Notes: generated by a model from the letters alone, not told the origin. A stretch of 64,000 bases of DNA from Cycas panzhihuaensis (GCA_023213395.1 CM041465.1:247883741-247947740); one strand, 5' to 3'. Positions 21,926 through 33,760 are shown, counted from the stretch's first letter. A program made the numbers and translations.

Positions 21926-22467
21926 TGTAGCGGAAGCTTTTAACTTATTTCAGAAATAACAGAAAGATTCATAGATACTAGTCTAATACAGGCTCAAACA
22001 GATCTCCCCAATCTCAAATAATAATGAATATTGGAAATTCACCATAAACACCAAAATAAAGTAATGAAAATAGTACAAATAAAGGGTAAATATATTGTCC
22101 AAAAATAATACTGGAAAGTACAAAAGTATACAATAGAATATCCTTACTGAGTGCTTGCCCTTCGAGGCGAGAATCCTCCAAATATCTTAGGCCAAAAGGC
22201 TGAAACAACTGCAACTCTAGAGCCGAAAATGTGGAAGAGATCCAATCAAAGTGATGATCCAAAATGAGGGCTTTGATCCCTATTTATAATGGTTAATTAT
22301 TTTCCTACTTGAAGTCGGCCAGAATTAGGACAGTTCACTGGGAGTGAACCATTAATGAAGTCGGCCAGAAGACTGGCTTACAGGTTAGCTAATATCCCTG
22401 CGCTCATTTCTGGGGGTTTAAGTCGGCTGACAGGCCCCTAAAGAGAGGGTTTTCCTGGAATGCAACA
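21926..22467 (-). repeat. Element D 5' LTR
   Basis: It starts TGTAGCGGAAGC and ends TGCAACA. It is preceded by GATACCACT, the primer-binding site in reverse complement, and followed by the target duplication ACTTA. Confidence 0.92.
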
Positions 22468-23090
22468 ACTTAAGTGTTGGAATGAACACTTTAAGTGTTT
22501 TACAAAAGCACTTAAGAAATCAAAAAAAGTACCAAGTGCCAAATGAGAAAGTGCTTGCTTGCTTGTTGTACTTGTAGCGGTTTCGTTTTAGAGTGAAGAA
22601 GCAACCACAAAATGCCAAATTTAATCAAGTACGCCAAGAGAACACGCCACCACAACAATGTTAGGACTTTAAATAGTCCTAACCCGCTCCAAAATAAATG
22701 ATTTTTTATTAAAAAAGTGATTGTTGATATCGTTTTAAATGACTAGGGCATGAAGGCCACCACGTAGAGAGACTTAGAAACACTTGTACAACATGAAATT
22801 TTCACTAAGAGTACAAAAAACCAAGTGAAATCCCTTGTTTTGAGACACATAACACATTTGCAATTTTTTTTGTGTGTGTTAGTGAACTCAAAAAGAATTA
22901 AAAAAAGAGTTGAAATTCACGTAAAAGTGATTAAATAACATTAAAAATCGCTTGAAAAATAAAACTTTAGGTTATGAAACTTTATTAAAAAAGGAATATC
23001 CTTGGTATATGCTCTTTAGTATAACATAAAGTTAGATTTGTAATGTTCAAAAATGAAATTTTTCAAAAAAACGTCAAGCGGCGGCGGTCA
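22468..23090 (-). mobile_element. Element F leader, right part
   Basis: The sequence resumes after element D with ACTTAAGTGTTGGAATGAACAC and resembles the leader of element E, including a GTTAGGACTTTAAATAGTCCTAAC stem-like segment (22661-22683) that parallels 16405-16429. Similarity fades after about 23090. The 5' LTR of F is not recognisable. Confidence 0.65.
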
Positions 23091-23099
23091 AACAACTTT

Positions 23100-24075
23100 T
23101 GTGATGCACAGATGCTTTGTACAACATGTAGAAGAGTCTGTTCAAGACAAAACTTTACTGTCAAAATATAAATTTTGAGATTATCTCTGAGATTATCATG
23201 TATGTAATATGCAACAAGTATGAGAGATTAAAGATAAAACAATAAATGAAGTAAATGAAAGATGAAGTATGTACAATACAAAAGACAATAAAGTTGTGAG
23301 AAAATGATCACCTTCTAATTATTACATTAGGTATGAATACATACTTATAGTACATGTCACCTGATACTTGTCCAATCAAATATAAAAACCTTTATGTCCT
23401 CCAATAGGACGGTTACATGAATAGGTGTGTACCACATGCACGCATCTTAATATCCCAATATAAAATACCTATGAGAGAGTTAAAGAAAAGCTCCAAAAAA
23501 CAAAAGGTGAAGGATTTCAACTATCCCCTATATACCTTTGTTGAAGAACATAGATACAGTATTCCGTAGGTGCTTTGATACTCGTTGATACTCGTTGCTC
23601 ACATAAAATCAAGCAAACTTGCAAGTGTTTTACAATTTTAGATGATAAAGTATGCCAGCAACAAGTATGTCATATCGACAAAGGAAGGTAGTTTGCATTT
23701 ATAATAATTATTTATGTGCTTCATTTGAACATTGCATTTCAAGTTTCACCAATTGAAATCATGTAGGGAGTTCATGGCCAAGATATCCAATGTGGATAGT
23801 AACAAGAATTGCAACAAATTACCCAAAGTTAGCAATAGTTGGTTGTAGGATGTTTATGCTCTGTTAACGTGGTTTGGTTGCAAGTAATTACACATGGACA
23901 CTCAAAACAAATTCATCACTTTCTAAGATCATAAACCCAATGTTGTGACTAGCAAGTAAGGTGAAGAACAAATTTTTTCTCAAGGGTCAGGAGAAGAAGA
24001 AAACCACAAAAGGAAGTCAAAGTTGGTGATGTGATTTATATGAAAAGAAACACAAGATTAAACATTAAGGGGGAG
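23100..24075. other. Degenerate LTR fragment (G-like) and remnant upstream of LTR K
   Basis: From about 23190 to 23490 the sequence resembles the LTRs of element G (56711-57025, 58882-59224), sharing AATATGCAAC, ATTAGGTATGAATACATA and ATGAGAGAGTT segments. It lacks clean ends. From about 23500 to 24063 no gene is recognised. The stretch ends in the polypurine tract ATTAAGGGGGAG (24064-24075). Confidence 0.45.
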
Positions 24076-24672
24076 TGTTAGAAAAGAGTGTTTAATCTAT
24101 GGTCAATACATAACGGTCTTGTAATATTGCCTAGTGGTCATATTATTGTGGTGGAGTCATTAGACATATTCTCTCAAAATTGTAAATATATGAACAACAT
24201 CGGTTGTTGTGCTAACACGCACTTGATTGGTTGATGTAAAGGTTTTCACATATGATTTGATTAATGAATGTTTGGTGCAAGATCATTGGGCTTTAATGAG
24301 GTGACCTAATTATATATATAAGGGAAAAGCTTATTCATGTTTAGTTATGAAGACACCTAGTGCTTCCTCAATGGAACCTAATGTGATCTCATGATGTACT
24401 TCATTGTATATCTTTTTATTAATGAGATCTCATACATTTCATGGTGGATGCTACCTCATCTTGAGGCTTTACCATGTTAAACGTCATGTCTCAATACTGA
24501 ATGTTTGATTCTTATTTATTATTCATTATTGATGAGTGTATGCCCTATAGATGACCATGTGATATATTAGACTTTGTGGTGAATGCTTCCATATTAATCT
24601 GATTGCATCTTGAGGTATTTGTGAGGTGATTGATATTGTCCTCATGATGATATCAAACCCAAAATTCTAACA
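24076..24672 (+). repeat. LTR K (plus-strand 3' LTR or remnant)
   Basis: It starts TGTTAGAA and ends TTCTAACA, an 8 bp perfect terminal inverted repeat, directly after a polypurine tract. A plus-strand TATA box (TATATATATAAG, about 24312-24323) fits the orientation. No partner LTR was recognised, so it is the 3' end of an element whose interior is lost or diverged. Confidence 0.7.
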
Positions 24673-24679
24673 TCAACTG

Positions 24680-24961
24680 TGTTAAGAACCGGAGCCTTAC
24701 TTCTTCTTCTTCTCATATTCTTCTATTTTCCTTCTTGTAGTTATCCCACATGAATAAGTCCAAAAGATGGACATGCTTAATAGAGCTATATATGTATGTA
24801 ATCCATGTAATAGGATTACCATTGAGTGTTATGATCTTATATATTGGAGGGTGCCCCCTTGAAGTGGCCCAGTAATACAAGTGATTACATTGTGATCTCA
24901 TTGTGCTCTTATGCTCTTGTGTGTATTGTGATTGCTCATTATTAGTTGCAAGTTCATTACA
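24680..24961 (+). repeat. Element C 5' LTR
   Basis: It is 282 bp, TGTTAAGAACC to TTCATTACA. It contains TATATATGTATG (about 24787-24798). A C-rich GTGCCCCCTTGA box is shared with the 3' copy. Confidence 0.88.
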
Positions 24962-25872
24962 ATTGATATTAAAGCAATGATATGGGAGGTGTCATGAAGG
25001 TATAAAACTTTCCATTTCTATCAATTTTCTCGTTATCCTTTTTTTCTCTTAGTCAATTTCTTAGTAACTGCAATAGTCCTTTGTTCATAGTTTGTTTGAG
25101 TGGTGTCTAGGCTAGAGACCTTGTTTCGAGGGTCTTTAAACATCATAGGGAGTTGTCACTATTGGCTAAGCACACTTGGTGATAAGTCGATGTGTGAAGT
25201 GAGGTGTGCACTACGACAATACCCAACCATAGATAACACCAATATACAGAATTGAGCCTCCACATACCTGCAGGTATATCCGACCCTATAGGGTAGGAGA
25301 AGACTAGATAGAAATCCATAAGTAACCATCAATTGTTTGTCATATGTGGTGCACCGATAAGCAGTTACCTTCGAGAAGTTACTCTCTACATACCTCAGAG
25401 ACAGGTAGTGAGACTACGATTATGGTTGATCCTCAATAGTTAGTGCCCTAAAATATTGGGTCAATCACTATTATGAATAGGATCGGTATATCAAAGAGCC
25501 CACGAACCAAACAATCCCAAACCCAGAAAGCTCTATGTCATTATTAGTCTTCATCTATTTGATTCTTACAATGAAATTGCAGCAACACTGGTGTCTGAAG
25601 ACCTTGTAGCCAAAACTTCAACTATGGTTATTTTGGGCAAATTGAGTGGAATTTGCCAAATCTAAAAAATAAATAAAATAAAATAAAAATAAATAAATAT
25701 AATATAAATTTTTGAATTTTTTTTGTTAATACCATACTTAAGGCTTTTTGCCCCCATCGCAATACACCAAGTGAAAAATTCGTTGTACTTTGAGGAAAAT
25801 AGCCTAAAGACACCCTGAGCCTAGGCAACCTACTAGAAATCGAACATTCAACTTTGATTTGGTCTTATAACA
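24962..25872 (+). other. Element C leader
   Basis: About 0.9 kb between the primer site and the gag start. No ORF is supported. It has an A/T-rich run of AAATAAAATA repeats at about 25662-25710. Confidence 0.6.
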
Positions 25873-26760
25873 ATGGCCCCAAAGACCAAGCCTAAGCAAA
25901 GCGAACATCTCAATGATGTTGTATTATTCCTCATAGGGCAAATGGACACTAGGTTGGCTAGGTTTGAAAATCAATTTGGAGAAATTAACAAAACACACTC
26001 AAGGTGCTTGTAAGTCAAATGGGTGTTTTTATGAGAAGCGAGGAGGAGGCCATAAAGGGAAAGGAAAAGATAGGAGATGAAGATGATAACCATGACCACA
26101 ACAAGATGCAACCCAATTACCTTCCCAAAGTAGAAATCAGAAAGTTCAATGGAAAAGATGTTCCAACTTGGGTCAGCCAAATGGAACACTATTTTTGTCT
26201 TCACCAAGTCCCAATCGATAAAAAGATCATATTAGCCTCCCTGCACATGGAACTAGAACCCTTTCAGTAATATCAATGGATGAAGAAAAAGATCAAGGGA
26301 TTATCTTATAGGCGGGAAAACTTTGTGGAGGACTTGTCTATGCAATTTAATAAAATCTGGAATGATGATTACTTCAACAATTAGCTAAACTCAAACAAGA
26401 AGGAATAGCATCGAAATACACGGCAAAGCACCAGAAACTTGCCACCTTGGTCGACAATCTAAGTAATTAAAAACTACTTGGACTATATATTGGAGGGCTA
26501 AAAGGCAATATCTAACACAAATTATGCTTGTTAAAATTGAGTGATGTGACAACAATTATTAAGTCTGCTCGACAAATTGAAGCAAGAAACAAGGCTATCA
26601 GGAGATATAACAAGATGGGTGAAGGCAAAAGACAACAATACATTCATGGAACATGAAGGATGACAACTTAAAAAATGGATGAGAAGTAGCTAAAGGGAAT
26701 TTGTTTCTAATGTAATGAGAAGTGGAATAAAGACCCAAGTGTTCAAAGAGGTGGTTGTTC
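25873..26760 (+). pseudogene. Element C Gag, frameshifted
   Basis: The frame starts MAPKTKPKQSEHLNDVVLFL at 25873, then shifts at about 26000 into LPKVEIRKFNGKDVPTWVSQ and MEHYFCLHQVPIDKKIILAS, standard chromovirus Gag. A stop falls where YQWMKKKIKGLS follows. The knuckle region at about 26695-26745 reads GICF-stop-CNEKWNKDPSVQ, so one position of CFKCGEKW is a stop codon. Confidence 0.75.
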
Positions 26761-26879
26761 ATCATAGTAGACACGCAAGAAGAAGAGCTAGAAGAGGAAA
26801 CCACCCTAGAGCCACTAGAGACCGTAAAGGACGACATGGCAACAATATCCGCCCATGCCTTTAGTAGAGATTATAGCTT

Positions 26880-27135
26880 CTTAGACCTTGAAGATTATAG
26901 TGCACATCAAGAAATGAAGGGTAATAGTCTTATTAGACTCGGGAAGTATGCATAATATCATCAATAAGAAACTTGCAGAAGAATTAAATTGTTTCCCTTA
27001 CCCAGAGAACTTCGAAGTCATGGTTGCCAATGGTGGAATGTTAGCCTATGGAGGTAAATGTCATAACATTAAATTGACCATGGGGGATTACCACCTAGCC
27101 TCCCCAATATATGTCATTCTGTAGGGGGGGTCGTT
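26880..27135 (+). pseudogene. Element C protease remnant
   Basis: One frame ends with MKGNSLIRLGKYA. One frame away, DSGSMHNIINKKLAEEL (about 26935-26990) is the chromovirus aspartic protease active site. It is followed by MVANGGMLAYGGKCHNIKL and YHLASPIYVI, the flap and C-terminal strands. A frameshift cuts the active-site loop. Confidence 0.72.
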
Positions 27136-27296
27136 GGTGTCTTGAGAGTGCAATGGCTAAAACCACTAGGCACAATTCAACTTATCTTGGAGTAATTGTT
27201 CATCTGGTTCAATTCAAGGTGCTAGAAATACCATCTCAATGAAATCACTGCACCTCCATAGCCAGATGTTATGCATTAGAAGGGCATGTGTTATAG

Positions 27297-28560
27297 GTGG
27301 AAGAAAATTCTTCTAAGGACAACAACCTGACACTAGATTTTTATAAAGTGTTACTCAAGCATGGCAAGGTTGTCGAAGACATCTCCAAGAGACTTCCATT
27401 AGAACGGGAACATGGTCATGCCATTGAGCTTATAGTAGGCAGTAATCTACGTAGCATCCAGCCATACAGATACCTATATCAACAAAAAGATGAAATTGAA
27501 AGGTCGGTGCATGAACTTCTTGAAGCTGGTGCAATTAGAGAAAGCAAAAGTCCATTCTCAGTGCCAGTAATACTGGTTAGAAAGAATGATGGGTCCTTCT
27601 GTATGTGTGTGGACTACAAGAAATTAAACAAAATTATTGTTAAAGATAAATTTCCCATACTCGTGATTGATGAGTTGTTAGATGAATTGAATGGGGCAAC
27701 ATTTTTTACTACATTAGATTTAAGATCAGGTAACACCAAATTAGAATCAAGGTTGTCAATGTCCACAAGACGGGTTTTTGTAACCACAAAGGTCATTATG
27801 AATTCCTAGTCATGCCCTCTAGCTTGACCAATGCACGAGCTACATTCCAAGGGCTCATGAACAAAATTTTCTGACCCTACTTGAGGAAATTTGTCTTGGT
27901 GTTTTCTGATGACATCTTAATACATAGTTGGACAACACAAGAGCATCTCTGGCATGTAGATAAGGTCTTACAATTATTGGAAGATAATCAACTTTTTATT
28001 AAAAGATCCAAATGTAACTTTGGAAAATAAGAAGTGCAGTATTAGGACACATCATCTCGTTGAAAGGAGTCAAGGTCGACTCAAGGAATACTGCAAGCAT
28101 AATAGATTGGTCTCAACCCAAAGCATCAAGGGGCTATGTGGGTTCCTAGGATTGATAGGGTATTACTGAAAATTTGTCAAGGGGTATGCTAGGGTAGCAG
28201 TACCCTTAAAACCATTGTTAAAGAAGGATTCATTCCTATGGATAGATGCAACCATTGAAGCCTTGGAGAACTTGAAGACCACCATGACTACCACCCCAAT
28301 TCTAGCAACTCCTAATTTTGCAAAGACATTCACCCTTGAGTGTGATGCCTTGGGACAAGGCATCAGAGCAGTTCTCATACAAGAAGGTAGGCCCCTAGCT
28401 TTTGAAAGTTAGAAGTTGAAGCCTAGGGACTTAGTCAAGTCGACATACGAAAAAGAGATGATGGAAACCCTACATGCAATTAAAAAATGGCATTAATACT
28501 TACTCAAAACTCACTTCAAAATAAAGATAGACCACGACAGCTTGAAGTACTTCCTTGACT
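27297..28560 (+). pseudogene. Element C reverse transcriptase and RNase H, broken
   Basis: The first piece (27297-27809) has IELIVGSNLRSIQPYRY, ELLEAGAIRESKSPFSVPVI, LVRKNDGSFCMCVDYKKLN and ELNGATFFTTLDLRSG. After a shift come the catalytic FSDDILIHS (about 27901-27930) and LLEDNQLFIKRSKCNF. The connection and RNase H follow in 28215-28412 (TPNFAKTFTLECDALGQGIRAVL). Several stops lie in between. Confidence 0.8.
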
Positions 28561-28565
28561 AAAGG

Positions 28566-29139
28566 GTGGCTTCCAAAGAACAACAGGAATGGGTCTCAAA
28601 AATGCAGGGCTTTGATTTAGAAATCATATACAAAAAGGGAAAAGAAAATGTAACAATCAACGCCCTATCATGGAAAGGAGGAGATTTTGCATTATATGCC
28701 TTAACATCAGTTACCCCCTTATGGATTGAGGAAGCATGGGAAGAGTGGGAACAAGACACCATGATCAAACAAAAGATATGAGATCTACAAGATGGACAAG
28801 ATAGTCATAAGGGCTTTTTGTGGGCAGCAAACATCTTACGGTACACAAATAGAATATGTATATATGCCCTAAGTCCAAGATTAAGGAGAAGATACTGTAT
28901 GATGTGCACGCCTCTCCAACAACAAGTCATTATGGGTTCTTAAAGACTTATCAACAGATTAAGCAATCCTTTTATTTGGATGGGCTCAAACAGGATACTA
29001 AAAGATGGGTTGTGGCTTGTGAAGCGTGCCAAAGGCAAAAGGGCAAAACGACCAAGGTTCCTGATCTATTGTAGCCCCTTCGCATACCACATCAAAGATG
29101 GGAAGAAATCTTTATGGACTTCATCACAAGGTTGCCCAA
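28566..29139 (+). pseudogene. Element C integrase, N-terminal half
   Basis: 28566-28781 carries the end of RNase H and the tether (EQQEWVSKMQGFDLEIIY, ALTSVTPLW). 28856-29074 contains the zinc-binding H2C2 domain: LYDVHASPTTSHYGFLKTY and WVVACEACQRQKG. After a stop, EEIFMDFITRLPN leads into the catalytic core and is cut after RLPN by element B. The frame resumes at 39759. Confidence 0.82.
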
Positions 29140-29956
29140 TGTTGACTTCCGGGGGATCTTATTACACTTACAAGATACCTCTTTCACTTGTCAAGGTTAC
29201 ACAGTGTTATAGTCTAGTTCAGATCATCAACATGGTCATTCACATACATTCCACATATATTTCATGTAATTACATCACAATGGTACACGCAAAGATAGAA
29301 ATCAATACATACTCGAGAATTCATCATCGCAACACAAAGAATACACCACTTTCCACGTAACTCTTCCTTTTATTAAGTAATCAAGTCAATTACAGTAGGT
29401 CGGAATGCATTCTGAGCATTCTAGCAACATACATTCATACATTACATATGCGTACTCGATGGTCCTTATCATACAGTCTTTGCTCCAATCGGGTCATACG
29501 TCCGGCTTCCGCACCTTTGCGTGCCGTGATAATCGGCTCTCACCCTAACACAGTGGTTCATGCGCATTCCTTAAGTACTCATGTTGGTACCTTTTTATCA
29601 AGGGTTATGACCGTCATAACCGTACCCCTTCAGTCATACATACCTTTTCCATTAATCACTTGTTTAAGCACTTAATTAATCTTCCTTTGTATCTGTACGT
29701 CCGTACGTACGTCTGGCAACTCAACAGGTCTTCACTGGTCCCTTTGAGTCATGCATACCGCTTCCGCTCGGTTCCATTCCGTTGATGCGTATACGTCATA
29801 CGTGCCGTTCACGCACCTGTCATACGTACCCAGAATGTTGATTTCTCTGCCGTTTTGCCTCATGCGTACCTCTGTACGGTCCGTACCTGCACAACTCAGG
29901 TTACCTGGCCTACCTCTGGTCCTCTCACAACCATAGGATCATTTTAGACTCCAACA
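29140..29956 (-). repeat. Element B 3' LTR
   Basis: It is 817 bp, TGTTGACTT to CTCCAACA. It is rich in CGTAC/TACGTA, including GTCCGTACGTACGTC at about 29699-29713. Confidence 0.93.
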
Positions 29957-30099
29957 TCTATCCCGGGTCAACAGTTATGGGTTTGAGCATCCTTGCTCAA
30001 CAAAACTCCAAAAATTTTCAAAAATTCGGGGTATCCCTCCCCCACTCTGTCTCAAGGCGGCTCTTGCTGCCTCTGTCCTCCCAAAATCTCTTTATTTAT

Positions 30100-31204
30100 C
30101 TATGTCAGGGTGGCAATAATAGCATCCTTCTCTTTTATTTTGTCTTGAAGGGCAGCTATCTCAGCTTTATACCCTTCCTCCATTTCCTGAATCATTTGAA
30201 TTATAGGTCCCGCTTTGTCCTGTGGTGTAGGAGGTGCTGAAGATTCCCCTGCCTCCGTTGCCTGAGGGAAGTCTTCCCATTCTTCCCAGGAGGCCTCCAC
30301 TTCTTCTTCTTCCTCCTCTGATTCTTCTTCTCCCTTCTTTCTCTTTCCTCGTCGATGGACAACCTGTTTTGTCCGATGAGGAATGGGTGTTCCTGGTGTT
30401 TTCTGTAGCCAGGTAAGTACCTTTTGCATCTGTTTTTGTACTTTCCTCTTTGCTTCCGATCGCTGATTGTGTCTCGGAAATTACTGCCCATCCTTGCTTA
30501 ATTATTGGCTCCCGTGGAGAAATAGTGGTCCTAGTCAGCTGCACCTCTGGACACTGATAAAATAGAATTGCCAAAAGCAATGAGGGATGTCTGAATGGGT
30601 TTGTCCTAATCTCCTTGAGTTGCTGCCTCATGTTTTCCGCCAAGAATTCAGACCAATTCATCTTTTCCCCGTCTCGGATTTTCAACAACACCTGCATCAT
30701 GCCTCCCTGGATGTAGGTGTACTTCCGTTTAGATAAAAATCTGGAGTTGATCACTTTTTCCACCCACTGAAGTCTAGCATCCATGATGTCTGCGACACGG
30801 ATTCCACCGGACATAATCTGAGTGTTGGGTTGGCACAATTCCTTCAACCACATTTCTCGGTCAACTTCTGACCTTTTGGTTCCTAGTGGGACTTCTCGTT
30901 CATTTGGAAGTCTGGTTATGGTGTGGACTATGTCTGCGTCCATTTTGGCCTTCCTGCTGTCCTCCTTCAGGGCCATTAGGATTTGGTCCATGAGTTCGGG
31001 GTCATAGTACATAGGGTTACAATAGATGTAGTCTCCCCAACCTGCCTGTTTAACCCTAGCCTGGAATGGAGCCGGTAGGGCTTGTAGCTCCTGCTTGAGC
31101 TTCGGTATGTAGGCCTCCTGGCACCCTGTTGTCCTCATACTGGTTGTGGAGTCCCAGAGATAAGAAAGAAAACCTAAGCGTACAAATCGGAACCGTACGT
31201 ACAT
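30100..31204 (-). pseudogene. Extra sense-strand ORF of element B, 3' of integrase
   Basis: The frame 31204-30167 (345 residues) has a plausible inner start at MRTTGCQEAYIPKLKQEL (about 31140). It contains VKQAGWGDYIYCNPMYYDPE, MWLKELCQPNTQIMSGGIRV, MNWSEFLAENMRQQLKEIRT and FRHPSLLLAILFYQCPEVQL. Near 30440 the frame shifts: the natural C-terminus is probably 30429-30100, with a strongly acidic block (EEESEEEEEEVEASWEEWED) and a coiled-coil end (EMEEGYKAEIAALQDKIKEK). The pattern recalls plant-transposon proteins of the kind captured by Tat-branch elements; this is inference and the function is unknown. Confidence 0.6.
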
Positions 31205-31398
31205 ATCTCTGAGGAATGCTTGTCGTTTTTATCTCTTTGCATACTGCGATGCGTACCAGAGCGACTTCTTTGCGTGCCATGCCGTACAGATGTCTGGTGA
31301 ATTTTTCGGAGTCTGTTCCGCTCTGCGTACTGCACGGGAATGCTCGCAGGTACGTAATGATTTGTCGTTTTGCGGATTTTTGTCTTATACGTGCCCTC

Positions 31399-31862
31399 GG
31401 TACGTATAGTGTTAAGAGTCTCCATTATACGTACTCAATTACATACGTTCTTGGTACGTAAAATGTAACTAAGCACTTGAGTGTATTTTCCACAGTGCGT
31501 ACCTGACTACGTACTTTTTTTTTATACGTATAATGTAATCGTTTAACTTACTTCTCTTTGCACTGTGCGTGCCTGCTTGCATACTTTTCAGGTACGTATA
31601 ATGTAGTTCATTTAACTTACTGCTCTTTGCCTTTGCACTGCGTGCACTTTTCGTGCACGTATAATGTAATTGAGCCACTTAAAATTTGTTTACAATGTGC
31701 GTGCTGCGTGCACTTTTCGTGCACGTATAGTGTAATTTCGAGTCACTTTTTGAACTGTATGCATTTGGTGTATTTCCTTGGTACGTATAGTGTATTTTTC
31801 AATTTTGATCACTTTTTAATCAGACGCACTGTAACATACCTTTTTGGTACGTATACTGTATT
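31399..31862. repeat. TACGTA-core divergent tandem array in element B
   Basis: Eight units are visible, each carrying (G/T)(G/A/T)(T/C)ACGTA(T/A)A(A/G/C)TGTA, at about 31399, 31453, 31523, 31591, 31655, 31719, 31780 and 31846. Spacing is about 54-70 bp. Between cores lie AT-rich stretches with TTTAACTTACT or CACTTTTT and GTGCGTGC-type words. The core is palindromic around TACGTA. It lies between integrase and the extra ORF, where a promoter or splice-regulating region could sit; function is unknown. Confidence 0.75.
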
Positions 31863-32160
31863 TTGCTTGTATGTCGTTGAATTTCCCTCCGATTTTCTCG
31901 GAGTTATGATCTCAATTACTTATGTCTGTGATGAGTTACGGTTATTTTTTATTTTTTTTCAAATTTTTTTTTCCTCTTTTTGTATCCATACCGAACTGGA
32001 TCATGGTTCGGTATCAAGGCATTTGATTGTGCCTCAACATCATGCAATACGATATGGTACAACCAGCTGATCCGGCTAGTAAAACTGGCTACTCAATATA
32101 TGGCTTGAGTCTGCTACCGTTTACCCGAGTTGGTAGCAAAGGTCCGTCAATCTCTCGAAG

Positions 32161-33487
32161 CTACACCGATCCATTCTCAAAGATTCGTTCTGCGATGTAT
32201 GGTCCCAACCACCACATCTTGAGTTTACCGGGGTGCGTTTTGAATTTGTTGTCGTACAGCAACACTTGATCACCTTCGTTGAATTGAGGTTTTCGTAGAT
32301 GGCAGTCGTGCCATGCTTTTTGTCGCCGCTTTTCTACATGTTGCAACCAGTTTGCCAAGTGTCGTTTCTCTTCCAGTCGCACTAAGTCTTCCAACCATCG
32401 TTCCAAAGACTAGAGGTTGTCTAATCGACATTGTATCGCAACTTGTAGACTGGGTATTTCAAATTCTGTCGGGAGAATGGCTTCCGTGCCATACACAATT
32501 TGGAATGGAGTCTGTCCGATTGACCTCTTATATGTTGTTCGAAATGCCCATAGCACGGATGGTAATTTCTTGGCCCAGTCAGATCTGCCAATGTCGCATA
32601 TCTTTCGCAAGCAATTCTCGATTATCTTGTTTGAGCTCTCTGCTTGACCATTGGCTCTCAAGTAGTACGGAGTAGATTTCCGATGGCTAATCATAAATGC
32701 TTATGTCAGTATTTCGATAGTTTGATTGAGGAAGTGGGCGCCTTGGTCACTTACAATCTCCAAGGGGCATCCAAATCGTGTAATCACTACCTCATACAGA
32801 AATCTCGCTGTGCTTTCCGCATCGGCTTTCCGTAATGCGTGCGCTTCTACCCACTTTGTCGTGTAGTCGGTTGCCACCAAGATGTATCGAGCTTTTGATC
32901 TTCGCGCGGCTAGTTTGATTGGCCCCACGAAGTCGAGCCCCTATTTCTCAAACGGTGCCAAAGGTAATATGGGATGTAATGGTTGGAAATCCTGTCGATT
33001 AGGTTTCCCCACCCGTTGGCAATAGTTCCACGCTTGAATCCATTTTTTGACATCCTCGAACATAGATGGCCACCAGAACCCAGACGTCAAAATCTTCTGC
33101 CATGTGGCCACCCGCTACTCCTTCATGCGCCTGCGACATGATCTGGTTTATCTCATGCTGTCGAACATAACGTCGTAACATGTCGTCTGGCCCCAATTTG
33201 TATAACTCTCCATTGATGAGTTGACAAGGCTCCGCTTTTCTGATAAAATTTCTTTTCCCCGTACGATCCAATTCAGTTGATACTTCTCCGGTCGCTAGAT
33301 ATTCTGGTATTCCCTCATACCAGTCCGTTGGAACCGCTTCCACGCTGAATAGAGCTGCATCTGGAAAATCGTCTGGCACCCCTGTCACTTTTTCTTCGTT
33401 TTTAATTCTCGACAATTGATCGGGAATGATATGGGCTTTACCAGGCTTCACAATAATTTTGAAAGAAAACTCCTGGAATAACATCAA
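32161..33487 (-). pseudogene. Element B integrase, in four frames
   Basis: 33487-32999 holds the RNase H end (KIIVKPGKAHIIPDQLSRI) and the zinc domain region (MSQAHEGVAGGHMAEDF). 32928-32701 has VATDYTTKWVEAHAL (first Asp) and EIVSDQGAHFLNQ (second Asp). 32694-32410 has LRANGQAESSNKIIENCLRK (Glu) and TPFQIVYGTEAILPTEFEIP. 32406-32161 has HDCHLRKPQFNEGDQVLLYD and LKMWWLGPYIAERIF, the GPY/F module. No chromodomain follows, unlike C and D. Confidence 0.83.
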
Positions 33488-33499
33488 CCACCTGTTGAT

Positions 33500-33760
33500 T
33501 CATCCTCGCATAATTGGTTTATTCACCAAATACATCAACGCTTGGTGATCAACGAAAAACAAGAATGGATTTGATAATAAATAGTGTCGAAACTTTTGCA
33601 ACGCGTAAACCATGCCGAGAGCTTCCCTCTCTGTCGTTGTATAATTCTGCTTGGCTCTTGTGAGTTTTCGACTGGCGAAGTAGATTGGATGATCTGTTTT
33701 GTCGTCGCTGGGCTGCGCCAATACACATCCAATGGCGTATTGCAACGCATCCACATGCAC
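33500..33760 (-). pseudogene. Element B RNase H
   Basis: These 86 residues carry the RNase H acidic residues in context: MHVDALQYAIGCVLAQPSDD (Asp), YTTTEREALGMVYALQKF (Glu) and LFFVDHQALMYLVN (Asp). The frame is open but is separated from reverse transcriptase by a stop near 33787 and from the following part by one near 33495. Confidence 0.8.

Larger units (their letters stand above)
10728..22467 (-). mobile_element. Element D: Ty3/gypsy chromovirus with internal deletion, hosting element E
   Basis: It is a complete minus-strand LTR element. Both ends are flanked by the 5 bp duplication ACTTA (10723-10727 and 22468-22472). The right LTR is 21926-22467; the left LTR is split by element E into 10728-10839 and 17939-18368. 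Both LTRs total 542 bp and differ only at scattered sites. GATACCA just before 21926 is the primer-binding site (initiator Met type). A C-rich run at 18371-18387 is the reverse complement of the polypurine tract. RNase H and most of integrase are deleted, so it is non-autonomous. Confidence 0.92.

Noticed and set aside
30167-30440. C-terminal end of the 345-residue frame of the B extra ORF
   Set aside because: The neighbouring frame (30429-30100) has the coherent acidic and coiled-coil sequence, so this end is probably frameshifted.
31399-31862. CRISPR array
   Set aside because: Units are divergent, spacers are not unique of equal length, and the DNA is plant nuclear with no cas genes.
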